64,000 bases of DNA, from positions 124,001-188,000 of the forward strand of contig NZ_AP022573.1 of assembly GCF_010729105.1 (NCBI RefSeq), written 5' to 3'. Numbering within the stretch: the stretch's first letter is position 1; each line of letters starts with the position of its first letter. Of this stretch, positions 1 through 7,195 are shown piece by piece. Under the pieces are notes generated by a model. The model ran no database searches. It saw nothing but the letters and a program-made list of their open reading frames with translations, and was not told the DNA's origin. Made by a program: the position numbers and the translations under genes. This DNA is from Mycobacterium saskatchewanense (lineage in GTDB: Bacteria; Actinomycetota; Actinomycetes; Mycobacteriales; Mycobacteriaceae).

Positions 1-1
1 G

Positions 2-481
2 GACCTGCCGCACCTGCCGGACTTCAGCGAGTTCGACGTCGCCTTCCAGCCGGTCGACGGCTGCATGTTCGGCGACATGCGGTCGGCGTTCTACGCCGGG
101 TACGAGGAGTCCGACCGCGAGCACGTGCTGATCGGGACGGCCGGGCGGCGGCTGGCCGAAGGCAAGACGCTGGTGTCCACGACGTTCGTGGTGCCCTACC
201 CGCCGGGCTTCCCGGTGCTGGTCCCCGGTCAGGTGGTGTCCAAGGAGATCATCTACTTCCTCGCCCAGCTCGACGTCAAGGAGATCCACGGCTACAACCC
301 CGACCTGGGTCTGTCGGTCTTCACCGAGGAGGCGCTGGCGCGGATGGAGGCTCAGCGGAACGCGGCGATGGCCGCGGTGGGTTCGGCCTACCCGCCTTTC
401 GAGCTGCCCGCGGACGCATCCGGCCTCAACGGCGCGTCCAATGGCGACGGCGCCGCGCGGGTGGTCACCGAGGGTGCGTGA
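2..481 (+). CDS. Orn/Lys/Arg decarboxylase, C-terminal part (5' end outside window)
   Basis: Only the last 159 codons are inside the window; the frame is open from base 2. The protein segment contains the patterns PVDGCMFGD and PYPPGFPVLVPGQ, followed by a stretch on a helical substrate-entry domain, which match the C-terminal domain of PLP-dependent ornithine/lysine/arginine decarboxylases (fold type I). The PLP lysine and large domain lie upstream and cannot be inspected. The protein ends in a low-complexity tail rich in Ala, Gly and Asn. It probably decarboxylates a basic amino acid to a polyamine or agmatine-type product; the substrate cannot be decided from this end. It converges with the small secreted-protein gene, with 7 bp between the stops. 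Confidence 0.8.
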   Translation, partial: DLPHLPDFSEFDVAFQPVDGCMFGDMRSAFYAGYEESDREHVLIGTAGRRLAEGKTLVSTTFVVPYPPGFPVLVPGQVVSKEIIYFLAQLDVKEIHGYNPDLGLSVFTEEALARMEAQRNAAMAAVGSAYPPFELPADASGLNGASNGDGAARVVTEGA

Positions 482-488
482 GGGTGCG

Positions 489-740
489 CTAACCGACTGC
501 GTGTCGTGGTGGCGACGACTGGCCCGCCATGCTCTGCTGGATTCCCTGGGCCACCTCTTCCTTGCGGGCCGGGCTGCCGGGCGCGGCGGTCTCCTGGCAG
601 TTGCAGCTGAGCGCGCCGAAGGCGCTGGGATCGGCGCTTGCGCTGGGCGCTCCCACCACGCCCGCGCTGACGGCGACAGCCGCGCCGATCAGGGTTGCGG
701 CTATGAGGCGGCGCGGTTTCGGCGATTCGACATCTCTCAC
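489..740 (-). CDS. small secreted protein with Sec signal peptide
   Basis: This 83-residue protein starts at a GTG. A basic N-terminus (KPRR) is followed by a hydrophobic stretch (about residues 11-29) and a PSASA|DP signal-peptidase I site, leaving a mature chain of about 47 residues. The mature part carries CNC followed by APGS, the same pattern found in the small exported protein at 54022-54243, so the two are probably paralogues. Two nearby cysteines could form a disulfide outside the cell. I do not recognise a function. The call rests on a credible signal peptide and the paralogue; the start codon is uncertain. Confidence 0.6.
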   Translation of the reverse strand: MRDVESPKPRRLIAATLIGAAVAVSAGVVGAPSASADPSAFGALSCNCQETAAPGSPARKEEVAQGIQQSMAGQSSPPRHAVG

Positions 741-801
741 GTCGCCAGCGTATGTGCGGTCGCTTGAGATCCGCTGTGGACGCGGCCTGAGCTGCTGTGA
801 G

Positions 802-1589
802 TCAGGCGCGCTCCGCCGACGCGCCGCCGTTCGTGTCGCCGGGGTGACGTCCCGGGCGTTGCGGCAGGACGATGACGAGCGCGACGATCAGCGCCGCGAG
901 GACGGCCGTGGCCACGGGCCGGCTCAATGCCAGGCCGCCGTCGGCGACCGGTTTATCGAGGAGGTCGCCCACGGTCGCGCCGAGGGGGCGCGTCAGGATG
1001 AACGCAGCCCAGAACAGCGCCACGCGCGACACGGGGGTCAGGTAATACACGGCGACCACGACGGCCAGAGCCGCGGTGAACGATAAGGCGCCGCGTTCGT
1101 AGCCTATGCCGCGGGTCGCGGAGAGCCAGTCGCCCAACGCCGTGCCCAGCGTCTGCGAAAACGTGATGGCCGACCAGTAGAACGCCTCCACCCGTGGCGT
1201 GGCAACGGTATTCACCGACACCGTTCCCTCCGACCAGCGCCACAGCGCCAAAGTGGCCGCAAGACAACCCAAGAGCAGCAGCGAACCGCCCGTGTACCCG
1301 ATGCCCAGCGATCGGTCGGCGAAATCGGCCAGCACCGTGCCGAACGTCGTGGACGCCACGATCGCCGCCCAATACAGAATTGCGTGGAAGCGTGTGGCGA
1401 GAATCTGGCCGACACCAGCGCCACCAGCAACACTCCGAAAAGCGTGACGCCCGCCAGGTAACCCCAATTCAGCGTCATCGTGACCGTGTCGCCGCAAGTC
1501 TCGCCCAGCGTCGTCGCGAGGATCTTGATTACCCAGAAGCCCAGCGTGACCGCCGGCACCTTCGTAGCGGCGTCATCCGTCATACTCAT
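802..1589 (-). pseudogene. COG4705-type multi-pass membrane protein, single-base frameshift
   Basis: Reading leftward from the ATG at 1589 the frame gives MSMTDDAATKVPAV, KILATTLGETCGD and FGVLLVALVSA, then runs out of sense. From about position 1407 another frame continues as ILATRFHAILYWAAIVASTT and on to the stop at 802. Adding one C near 1407-1410 (minus-strand sense) restores a protein of about 262 residues with repeated membrane helices and recurring ATTLGE/GDWLSA/GATVGD motifs, as in the uncharacterised integral membrane family COG4705. It is either a real frameshift or a sequencing error in a GGCC run. Function of the family is unknown to me. An alternative start at 1583 is possible. 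Confidence 0.7.
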
Positions 1590-1618
1590 TGTCCCGTGGG
1601 GTCGCGGGCCGTGTCTAC

Positions 1619-1686
1619 GTCGTTGACACCGTGAAGTCGTTGACACCGTGAAGTCGTTGACACCGTGAAGTCGTTGACACCGTGAA
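1619..1686. repeat. four perfect tandem copies of a 17-bp unit
   Basis: The unit GTCGTTGACACCGTGAA occurs four times head to tail (1619-1635, 1636-1652, 1653-1669, 1670-1686) without a mismatch. Each copy contains TTGACA. The array is 30 bp upstream of the leftward membrane-protein start and 134 bp upstream of the rightward MFS gene. It may be a minisatellite (VNTR-like) or a multiplied operator; the sequence does not decide. Confidence 0.9.
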
Positions 1687-1820
1687 TCTGGCCGCCGGTG
1701 AGGGCGATCCACGCCGCTAGCTGAGAGGGACTTAGGAAATACCTTTGCCTTCAATGAGATAACCGCTCCAGGTCGGTCACGGCAAGCGTTGTCCGCGTTG
1801 CGCCGTGCCAACATGGATCC

Positions 1821-3074
1821 ATGCCCGGGCAATCGGATACCGCGACGCAACTCGGGGCGGGGGCGCGGTGGTCGATCATGGTTGTCTCGCTGGGTGTTAC
1901 GGCAACCTCGTTCCTTTTCGTCAACGGGGTCGCGTTCCTCATCCCGTCACTGCAGGCCCGACGCGGGATTCCGCTGACGGAGGCCGCCCTGATGGCGTCG
2001 ATGCCCAGCTGGGGAATGGTGGTCACCCTTTTTCTTTGGGGCTATGTGCTCGATCGCGTCGGCGAGCGGGCCGTACTGACGGTGGGTTCGGCACTGACAG
2101 CGGCCGCGGCCTACGCGGCGGCGGCGGCGCATTCGATGGCGATGACGGGCGCATACCTGTTCCTCGGCGGTATGGCCGCGGCCAGCTGCAACGCCGCCGG
2201 GGGTCGGCTGGTGTCCGCGTGGTTTCCGGCGCGGCAACGCGGGTTGGCGATGGGCATCCGCCAGACGGCGCAACCCCTGGGCATCGCTCTGGGCGCCGTC
2301 GTCGTGCCCGAACTGTCGGAACGTGGCGCGCACCGGGGGCTGATGTTCCTCGGGGTGATGTGCGCGGTGGCGACGGTCGCCAGCGCGATCGGGATCGTCG
2401 ATCCGCCGCGGAAGGCACGCCGGGCGGCGACCGCACAGGAACTGGCGAGCCCCTACCGCGGCTCCTCGGCGCTGTGGCGAATCCATGCCGTCGCCGGGCT
2501 GTTGATGGTGCCGCAGACGGTCACGGCCACGTTCATGCTCGTGTGGCTGATGGCTCACCATGGCTGGTCGGTGGCGGCTGCGGGCGGTCTCGTGACTCTG
2601 TCTCAGGCGCTCGGGGCCGCGGGCCGGATCGTCGTCGGCCGCTGGTCCGATCACGTCGGCTCGCGGATGCGACCCGTCCGCATGATCGCGCTCGCCGCGG
2701 CGCTGATCCTGTTTCTGCTTGCGCTCACCGACGGCCCGCGGTCGGGACTTGCCGTGCTGTTGATGCTTTCGCTGTCCGTGGTCGCGGTGCTCGACAACGG
2801 GTTGGAAGCCACCGCGATCACCGAGTTCGCCGGACCGTTCTGGAGCGGACGCGCCCTGGGCATGCAGAACACCGCGCAGCGGCTGATGGCCGGCGCCGGG
2901 CCCCCGCTCTTCGGCGCGCTGATGACGGCGTCCGGGTACTCGTCGGCGTGGGCGCTGTGCGGGTTGTTCCCCCTGGCGGCGATGCCGCTGGTGCCGACCG
3001 AACTGCCGGGAGTTGCGCAGGATTCTGCTCACGAGGATCGGAAAGACTCGGTCCACCCCGGGGTGGCGCAATAG
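1821..3074 (+). CDS. major facilitator superfamily transporter
   Basis: This 417-residue integral membrane protein has about twelve hydrophobic segments. The loop between helices 2 and 3 carries GYVLDRVGERAVL, a form of the MFS motif A (GxxxDRxGRR), and the second half has a related GRWSDHVGSRMR. The usual MFS length is 400-450, so the gene is complete. The N-terminal tail (GQSDTATQLGAG) is short and cytoplasmic. The substrate cannot be read from sequence. The overall look resembles a mycobacterial MFS permease I recall as Rv0037c, but that is memory only. It is monocistronic: the GntR gene starts 115 bp downstream and has its own context. Confidence 0.85.
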   Translation: MPGQSDTATQLGAGARWSIMVVSLGVTATSFLFVNGVAFLIPSLQARRGIPLTEAALMASMPSWGMVVTLFLWGYVLDRVGERAVLTVGSALTAAAAYAAAAAHSMAMTGAYLFLGGMAAASCNAAGGRLVSAWFPARQRGLAMGIRQTAQPLGIALGAVVVPELSERGAHRGLMFLGVMCAVATVASAIGIVDPPRKARRAATAQELASPYRGSSALWRIHAVAGLLMVPQTVTATFMLVWLMAHHGWSVAAAGGLVTLSQALGAAGRIVVGRWSDHVGSRMRPVRMIALAAALILFLLALTDGPRSGLAVLLMLSLSVVAVLDNGLEATAITEFAGPFWSGRALGMQNTAQRLMAGAGPPLFGALMTASGYSSAWALCGLFPLAAMPLVPTELPGVAQDSAHEDRKDSVHPGVAQ

Positions 3075-3189
3075 CGCGCCGGGCGGGAGTCCTTGCTGGT
3101 CGGCGCTGAACCCGAACCGGCGGAATGCGTTGAGCGGCCCGCGCGGGCCATCCGCGGACACCCCGAAAGTCCCCCTGAGCTGCGTTAGC

Positions 3190-3936
3190 GTGACTCCCGT
3201 GGCGCAACCAGTATCGATTCGGGGGCACCGGGCCGACCGGGCCCGCCGGGTCGCCGACGTGCTGCGCCAGCAGATCCACGCCGACACCTACCCCGACGGG
3301 CTTCCGTCCGAACAGGAGTTGGCGGCGGAATTCTCGGTGTCCCGCAACACGATTCGCGAGGCGCTTGCCGCCCTCAAACAGGAAGGGCTGATCGACCGCG
3401 GGCCCAAGGTCGGAACCCATGTCGCGCAACGCAAGTACGACCACGGCCTCGACGCGTTGCTCGGTTTGAAGGAAACGTTCAAGGACCTCGGCGAGGTGCG
3501 CAACGAGGTGCGGGCCGCCATGCCGGTCACCGCGCCGCCGTCGGTGGCGCGGCGGCTCCGCCTGGAACCCGGCGAGCAGGCGGTGTTCGTCGAGCGGCTG
3601 CGCTACCTCGGCGACCTGCCGCTCAGCCTGGACCTGACCTACCTGGCCCCGGACATCGGCGCGAAGATCCTCGACTATCCGCTGGAGACCAACGACCTGT
3701 TCGCGCTCATCGAGCAGGTGAGCGGGCAGCGGCTGGGGTCGGCGTCGCTGGCGCTGGAGGCCATCTCCGCCGACGCGCATTCGGCGGCCACGCTGCAGGT
3801 GCCCGACGGGGCGGCGCTGCTCATGCTGGAGCGGCTCACCAGCCTCGACGACGGCAGACCCGTTGACCTGGAGTACATCCGGATGCGGGGCGATCGAATC
3901 ACCATGCGCGGCAACCTCATAAGGAGCAAGCCATGA
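3190..3936 (+). CDS. GntR-family regulator with UTRA-type effector domain
   Basis: A 248-residue protein if started at GTG 3190; GTG 3199 is the alternative. Residues about 15-80 form the winged helix of GntR proteins: LPSEQELAAEFSVSRNTIRE is the recognition part, followed by GLIDRGPKVGTHV. The remaining 165 residues fit the UTRA/HutC small-molecule domain (EPGEQAVFVERLRYLGDLPL). The stop overlaps the start of the ferredoxin gene (ATGA at 3933), so it is the first gene of the 3190-9870 operon and most likely controls it in response to the imported compound or a product. Family assignment is firm; the target is inference. Confidence 0.88.
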   Translation: MTPVAQPVSIRGHRADRARRVADVLRQQIHADTYPDGLPSEQELAAEFSVSRNTIREALAALKQEGLIDRGPKVGTHVAQRKYDHGLDALLGLKETFKDLGEVRNEVRAAMPVTAPPSVARRLRLEPGEQAVFVERLRYLGDLPLSLDLTYLAPDIGAKILDYPLETNDLFALIEQVSGQRLGSASLALEAISADAHSAATLQVPDGAALLMLERLTSLDDGRPVDLEYIRMRGDRITMRGNLIRSKP

Positions 3937-4160
3937 CGCTGATATCCCAGCGTGCCGACGTGCCGGTCACCATCGACGAGTCGCTGTGCATCGACGGCTG
4001 CACCCTGTGTGTCGAGGTCTGCCCACTCGACGCGCTCGCCATCAATCCCGAGACGGGCAAGGCGTACATGCACGTCGACGAGTGCTGGTACTGCGGCCCG
4101 TGCGCGGCTCGCTGTCCGACCGGGGCCGTCACCGTCAACATGCCGTACCTCCTGCGCTGA
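3933..4160 (+). CDS. short 2[4Fe-4S] ferredoxin, AprB-like partner of the flavoprotein
   Basis: A 75-residue soluble protein with two cysteine clusters, CIDGCTLCVEVCP (about residues 20-32) and CWYCGPCAARCP (about 51-62), each with four cysteines arranged as in bacterial 2[4Fe-4S] ferredoxins. The short spacing and the Trp in CWYC recall the cluster part of AprB, the beta subunit of adenylylsulfate reductase, although the AprB C-terminal extension is absent. It overlaps gntR by 4 bp and ends 10 bp before the lipoprotein gene. Together with the AprA-like flavoprotein at 7192 it probably forms an electron-transfer pair; that pairing is inference from family and operon. Confidence 0.85.
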   Translation: MTLISQRADVPVTIDESLCIDGCTLCVEVCPLDALAINPETGKAYMHVDECWYCGPCAARCPTGAVTVNMPYLLR

Positions 4161-4170
4161 AAGGCGTTTC

Positions 4171-5607
4171 ATGGAACTAGGGCCGGGTCGCCAGCGTAAC
4201 GCCACGGCGAAAAATGGGGCCAGAAATCGCACTGGCGTTACGCTCGCGGTCGCCTGCGCGACGGTCGGGCTGATCTCCGGCTGCTCGCTCGAATCGCTCT
4301 CGCAGTCCTCGGGTGTGGTCAACGTCGTGGTGGGCTACCAGTCCAAGACCATCAACACCGTCACCGCGGGCACGCTGCTGCGCGCGCAGGGCTCCCTGGA
4401 GCACCGGCTCGCCGACATCACCACCCGCACCGGCACCAAGTACGCGGTGCGCTGGCAGGACTACGACACCGGCGCCCCGATCACCGCGCAGATGCTCGCC
4501 GAGAAGATCGACATCGGCTCGATGGGCGACTACCCGCTGCTGATCAACGGGTCCAAGACCCAGGCCAACCCGCTGGCGAAAACCGAGATGGTGTCGGTCA
4601 CCGGCTACAACCCCAAGGGCGCGCTGAACATGGTGGTGGTGAAGCCGGACTCGTCGGCGAGCGGGCTGGCCGACCTGGCCGGCTCGAAGGTCTCGGCCAG
4701 CCTCGGCTCGGCCGGGCACGGCACCCTGGTGCGCGCCCTGGCCAAAGAGGGCGTCACCGGCGTCGAGGTGCTCAACCAGCAACCGCAGGTCGGCGCCTCC
4801 GCGCTGGAATCGGGTCAGGTTCGAGGCCTTTCGCAATTCGTCGCCTGGCCCGGGCTGCTGGTCCACCAGGGCAAGGCCAAGCTGCTCTACGACGGCGCCG
4901 AGCTGAACTTCCCGACCCTGCACGGCGTGGTGGTCCGGCGGTCGTACGCGAAGAGCCACCCCGAGGTGCTCGCGGCCTTCCTGCAGGCGCAGCTGGACGC
5001 CACCGAGTTCCTCAACTCCAGGCCGCTGGAGGCGTCCCGCATCGTGGCCCAGGCCAGCGGATTGCCGCAGGAGGTGGTTTATCTGTACAACGGCCCCGGG
5101 GGTACGTCGTTCGACAGCACGCCGAAGCCGTCGCTGGTCGACGCGCTGAAAGCCGATGTGCCGTACCTGAAGTCGATCGGCGACTTCGCCGACCTCGACA
5201 TCGGCAACTTCGTCGTGGACGAGCCGCTGCGCGCGGTGTTCGCCGCCCGCGGCCGCAACTACGACGCGGCCCGAGACGCAAAGTCCAACCCGGACACGCT
5301 CGCGGGGGATCCCGCCCTGGCCGGCGAGCTGTGGTTCGAGGGATCCGACTCGACGCAACCCATCGCCAATCCGACCGCGCTGCTGCAGGCGATCCGAGAG
5401 GCGAACGGCCGCGGCGCCAAGATCCGCGCGGCCTACGTTCCCGACGCCGAACTGGGCACCCGATGGTTCGCCGACAAGTCGACGTGGGTCAAAGACGGGC
5501 CCAATTACCTTCCGTTCGACACCCCGGCCGGTGCGCGCCGGTACACGGCGGGACACCCGGGCAGCGTGGCCATGAATTATCAACAGGCACTGGGGGGTTC
5601 GGTATGA
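4171..5607 (+). CDS. lipoprotein solute-binding protein of a NitT/TauT-type ABC importer
   Basis: 478 residues from ATG 4171 with AAAGG upstream. A basic N-region leads to a hydrophobic stretch and the lipobox LISGC, with Cys38 as the lipidation site. The body (about 50-385) resembles nitrate/sulfonate/taurine-binding proteins of the NMT1/SsuA group: GYQSKTINTV, IDIGSMGDYP and SGLADLAGSKVSASLGSAGH. An extra C-terminal segment of about 90 residues (from roughly 390) is not part of that fold; its FDTPAGARRYTAGHPGSV pattern is loosely like NosL-type domains (weak). It overlaps the permease gene by 4 bp (ATGA). A 12-bp inverted repeat lies inside the signal-peptide codons. Confidence 0.85.
   Translation: MELGPGRQRNATAKNGARNRTGVTLAVACATVGLISGCSLESLSQSSGVVNVVVGYQSKTINTVTAGTLLRAQGSLEHRLADITTRTGTKYAVRWQDYDTGAPITAQMLAEKIDIGSMGDYPLLINGSKTQANPLAKTEMVSVTGYNPKGALNMVVVKPDSSASGLADLAGSKVSASLGSAGHGTLVRALAKEGVTGVEVLNQQPQVGASALESGQVRGLSQFVAWPGLLVHQGKAKLLYDGAELNFPTLHGVVVRRSYAKSHPEVLAAFLQAQLDATEFLNSRPLEASRIVAQASGLPQEVVYLYNGPGGTSFDSTPKPSLVDALKADVPYLKSIGDFADLDIGNFVVDEPLRAVFAARGRNYDAARDAKSNPDTLAGDPALAGELWFEGSDSTQPIANPTALLQAIREANGRGAKIRAAYVPDAELGTRWFADKSTWVKDGPNYLPFDTPAGARRYTAGHPGSVAMNYQQALGGSV
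4193..4244. repeat. 12-bp perfect inverted repeat inside a signal-peptide coding region
   Basis: AGCGTAACGCCA at 4193-4204 is followed, after 28 bp, by its exact complement TGGCGTTACGCT at 4233-4244. The arms and spacer encode residues 8-25 of the lipoprotein, the variable N-region before the hydrophobic core. I have the impression that such elements recur in mycobacterial intergenic DNA, but I found no second copy in this window. Confidence 0.75.
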
Positions 5608-6461
5608 CCGCGCAAGTGGTGCCCGGGCAGGTTTTCGACGGGGTCTCGGCGCCCGCACCGGCGACGCCGCGGCGACTCGCCTCGCCGTGGCGGTCGCGCC
5701 TGCTGCGGCTGGCGTCGGTGGCCGTGGCGATCGGGCTGTGGCAGCTGCTCACCGCAGGCAAGGCGCGGCTGGTGCTGCGGTTCGACACGCTGCCCACCGT
5801 CACCCAGATCGTGACGGCGCTGCATCGCCGGCTCGGCGCCCACGAGTACTGGCTCGACGTGGCGCAGTCGTTGCTGCGGATCCTCACCGGCTTCGGCCTG
5901 GCCGCCATGGTCGGGGTCGCCACGGGCGTGCTGCTGGGCCGGTCCCGGCTGTTCGCCGACATCGTCGGTCCGCTGACCGAGCTGGCCCGGCCCATCCCGG
6001 CGATCGCGATGGTGCCGGTGGCGATCCTGCTGTTCCCGACCGACGAGGCCGGCATCGTCTTCATCACCTTCCTGGCGGCGTTCTTCCCGATCATGGTCAG
6101 CACCCGGCACGCCGTGCGCGCGCTGCCCACGCTGTGGGAGGACTCGGTGCGCACCCTGGGCGGCCGCCGGGCCGACGTGCTCACCCAGGTGGTGCTGCCC
6201 GGCATCCTGCCGGGTGTCTTCGGCGGGCTGTCGGTCGGGATGGGGGTGGCGTGGATCTGCGTGATCTCCGCTGAGATGATCTCCGGCCGGCTCGGCATCG
6301 GCTACCGCACCTGGCAGGACTACACGGTGCTGGCCTACCCGCAGGTCTTCGTCGGCATCATCACCATCGGGGTGCTGGGCTTCGCCACGTCGGCGTCCGT
6401 CGAGCTGGTTGGCCGGCGCGTGACCCGCTGGCTCCCGCGCGCGCAGGAAGGACAGCGATGA
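5604..6461 (+). CDS. ABC transporter permease, NitT/TauT (SsuC/TauC) type
   Basis: A 285-residue membrane protein starting at ATG 5604, overlapping the binding-protein stop. About six membrane helices are visible (for example LASVAVAIGLWQLL, FGLAAMVGVATGVLLG, IVFITFLAAFFPIMVS, VFVGIITIGVLGFATS). The loop around residues 176-208 (RTLGGRRADVLTQVVLPGILP) is the EAA motif that docks the ATPase. It forms the translocation channel with 6458-7195 and the lipoprotein at 4171. The substrate class is suggested by family (small anion or sulfur/nitrogen compound) but not shown. Confidence 0.9.
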   Translation: MTAQVVPGQVFDGVSAPAPATPRRLASPWRSRLLRLASVAVAIGLWQLLTAGKARLVLRFDTLPTVTQIVTALHRRLGAHEYWLDVAQSLLRILTGFGLAAMVGVATGVLLGRSRLFADIVGPLTELARPIPAIAMVPVAILLFPTDEAGIVFITFLAAFFPIMVSTRHAVRALPTLWEDSVRTLGGRRADVLTQVVLPGILPGVFGGLSVGMGVAWICVISAEMISGRLGIGYRTWQDYTVLAYPQVFVGIITIGVLGFATSASVELVGRRVTRWLPRAQEGQR

Positions 6462-7195
6462 CGGCGATGAGCCTCGAACTGGACCGGGTTTCCCTGTCGT
6501 ACACCGCGACTCCGGTGATCGACGGGCTGAGCCTGACCGTGCGGCCGGGGGAGATCCTCATACTGACCGGCCCGTCGGGCTGCGGGAAGTCGACGGTGCT
6601 GCGCGCGCTTGCGGGCCTGCTGCCGCCCGCGGGCGGTCGGGTGCTGGCGGACGGCGACGACGTCACCACCACCTCGGGTGATCGCGGCATGGTGTTCCAG
6701 GACGACGCCCTGCTGCCGTGGCGCACCGTGCGGTCCAACATCGAACTGGCGTTGCGGCTGCGCGGCGAACCGCGCGCCACCCGGCGGACTCAGGCCGAGC
6801 GGTGGATCGACGAACTCGGGCTCGGCGGATTCGGTCATTACCTGCCCAAGAGCCTGTCGGGCGGGATGCGCCAGCGCGTGCAGTTGGCCCGCGGCCTGGC
6901 CGGCGCGCCGCGCGCGGTGATGATGGACGAGCCGTTCGGTGCCCTGGACACCCAGACCCGCGCCGCCATGCAGCGGCTGCTGATCGACACCTGGCGTGCC
7001 CACCCGACCACCGTCGTCTTCGTCACCCACGACGTGGACGAGGCGCTGGCGCTGGGGGACCGGATCGCCGTGCTGGGCCGCGCGGGCCGGCCGCTGCGCG
7101 CGCTGCTCGACGTGCCGGAGCCGCGTGTCGACCTGCCGCGTCCCGCGCTGCGCGCAGAAATCATTGCGGCGCTGGACCATTCGGCGGCGGCATGA
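6458..7195 (+). CDS. ABC transporter ATP-binding protein, NitT/TauT (SsuB/TauB) type
   Basis: A 245-residue cytoplasmic ATPase with all expected motifs: Walker A GPSGCGKST (38-46), Q-loop Gln81, signature LSGGMRQ (132-138), Walker B VMMDEP with Asp156/Glu157, and switch His190 (FVTHDVDEA). The set is complete, so it should be active. It overlaps the permease and the flavoprotein gene by ATGA at each end. A second in-frame ATG three codons in is an alternative start. It energises uptake through the neighbouring permease. Confidence 0.93.
   Translation: MTAMSLELDRVSLSYTATPVIDGLSLTVRPGEILILTGPSGCGKSTVLRALAGLLPPAGGRVLADGDDVTTTSGDRGMVFQDDALLPWRTVRSNIELALRLRGEPRATRRTQAERWIDELGLGGFGHYLPKSLSGGMRQRVQLARGLAGAPRAVMMDEPFGALDTQTRAAMQRLLIDTWRAHPTTVVFVTHDVDEALALGDRIAVLGRAGRPLRALLDVPEPRVDLPRPALRAEIIAALDHSAAA

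Noticed and set aside
1619..1686. CRISPR-like array
   Set aside because: The four 17-bp units are directly adjacent with no spacers, so it is a tandem repeat.
1212..1850. Leftward frame running through the 17-bp repeats
   Set aside because: Only the part after 1589 shows protein-family sense; the N-terminal portion is a translation of repeats and noncoding DNA.
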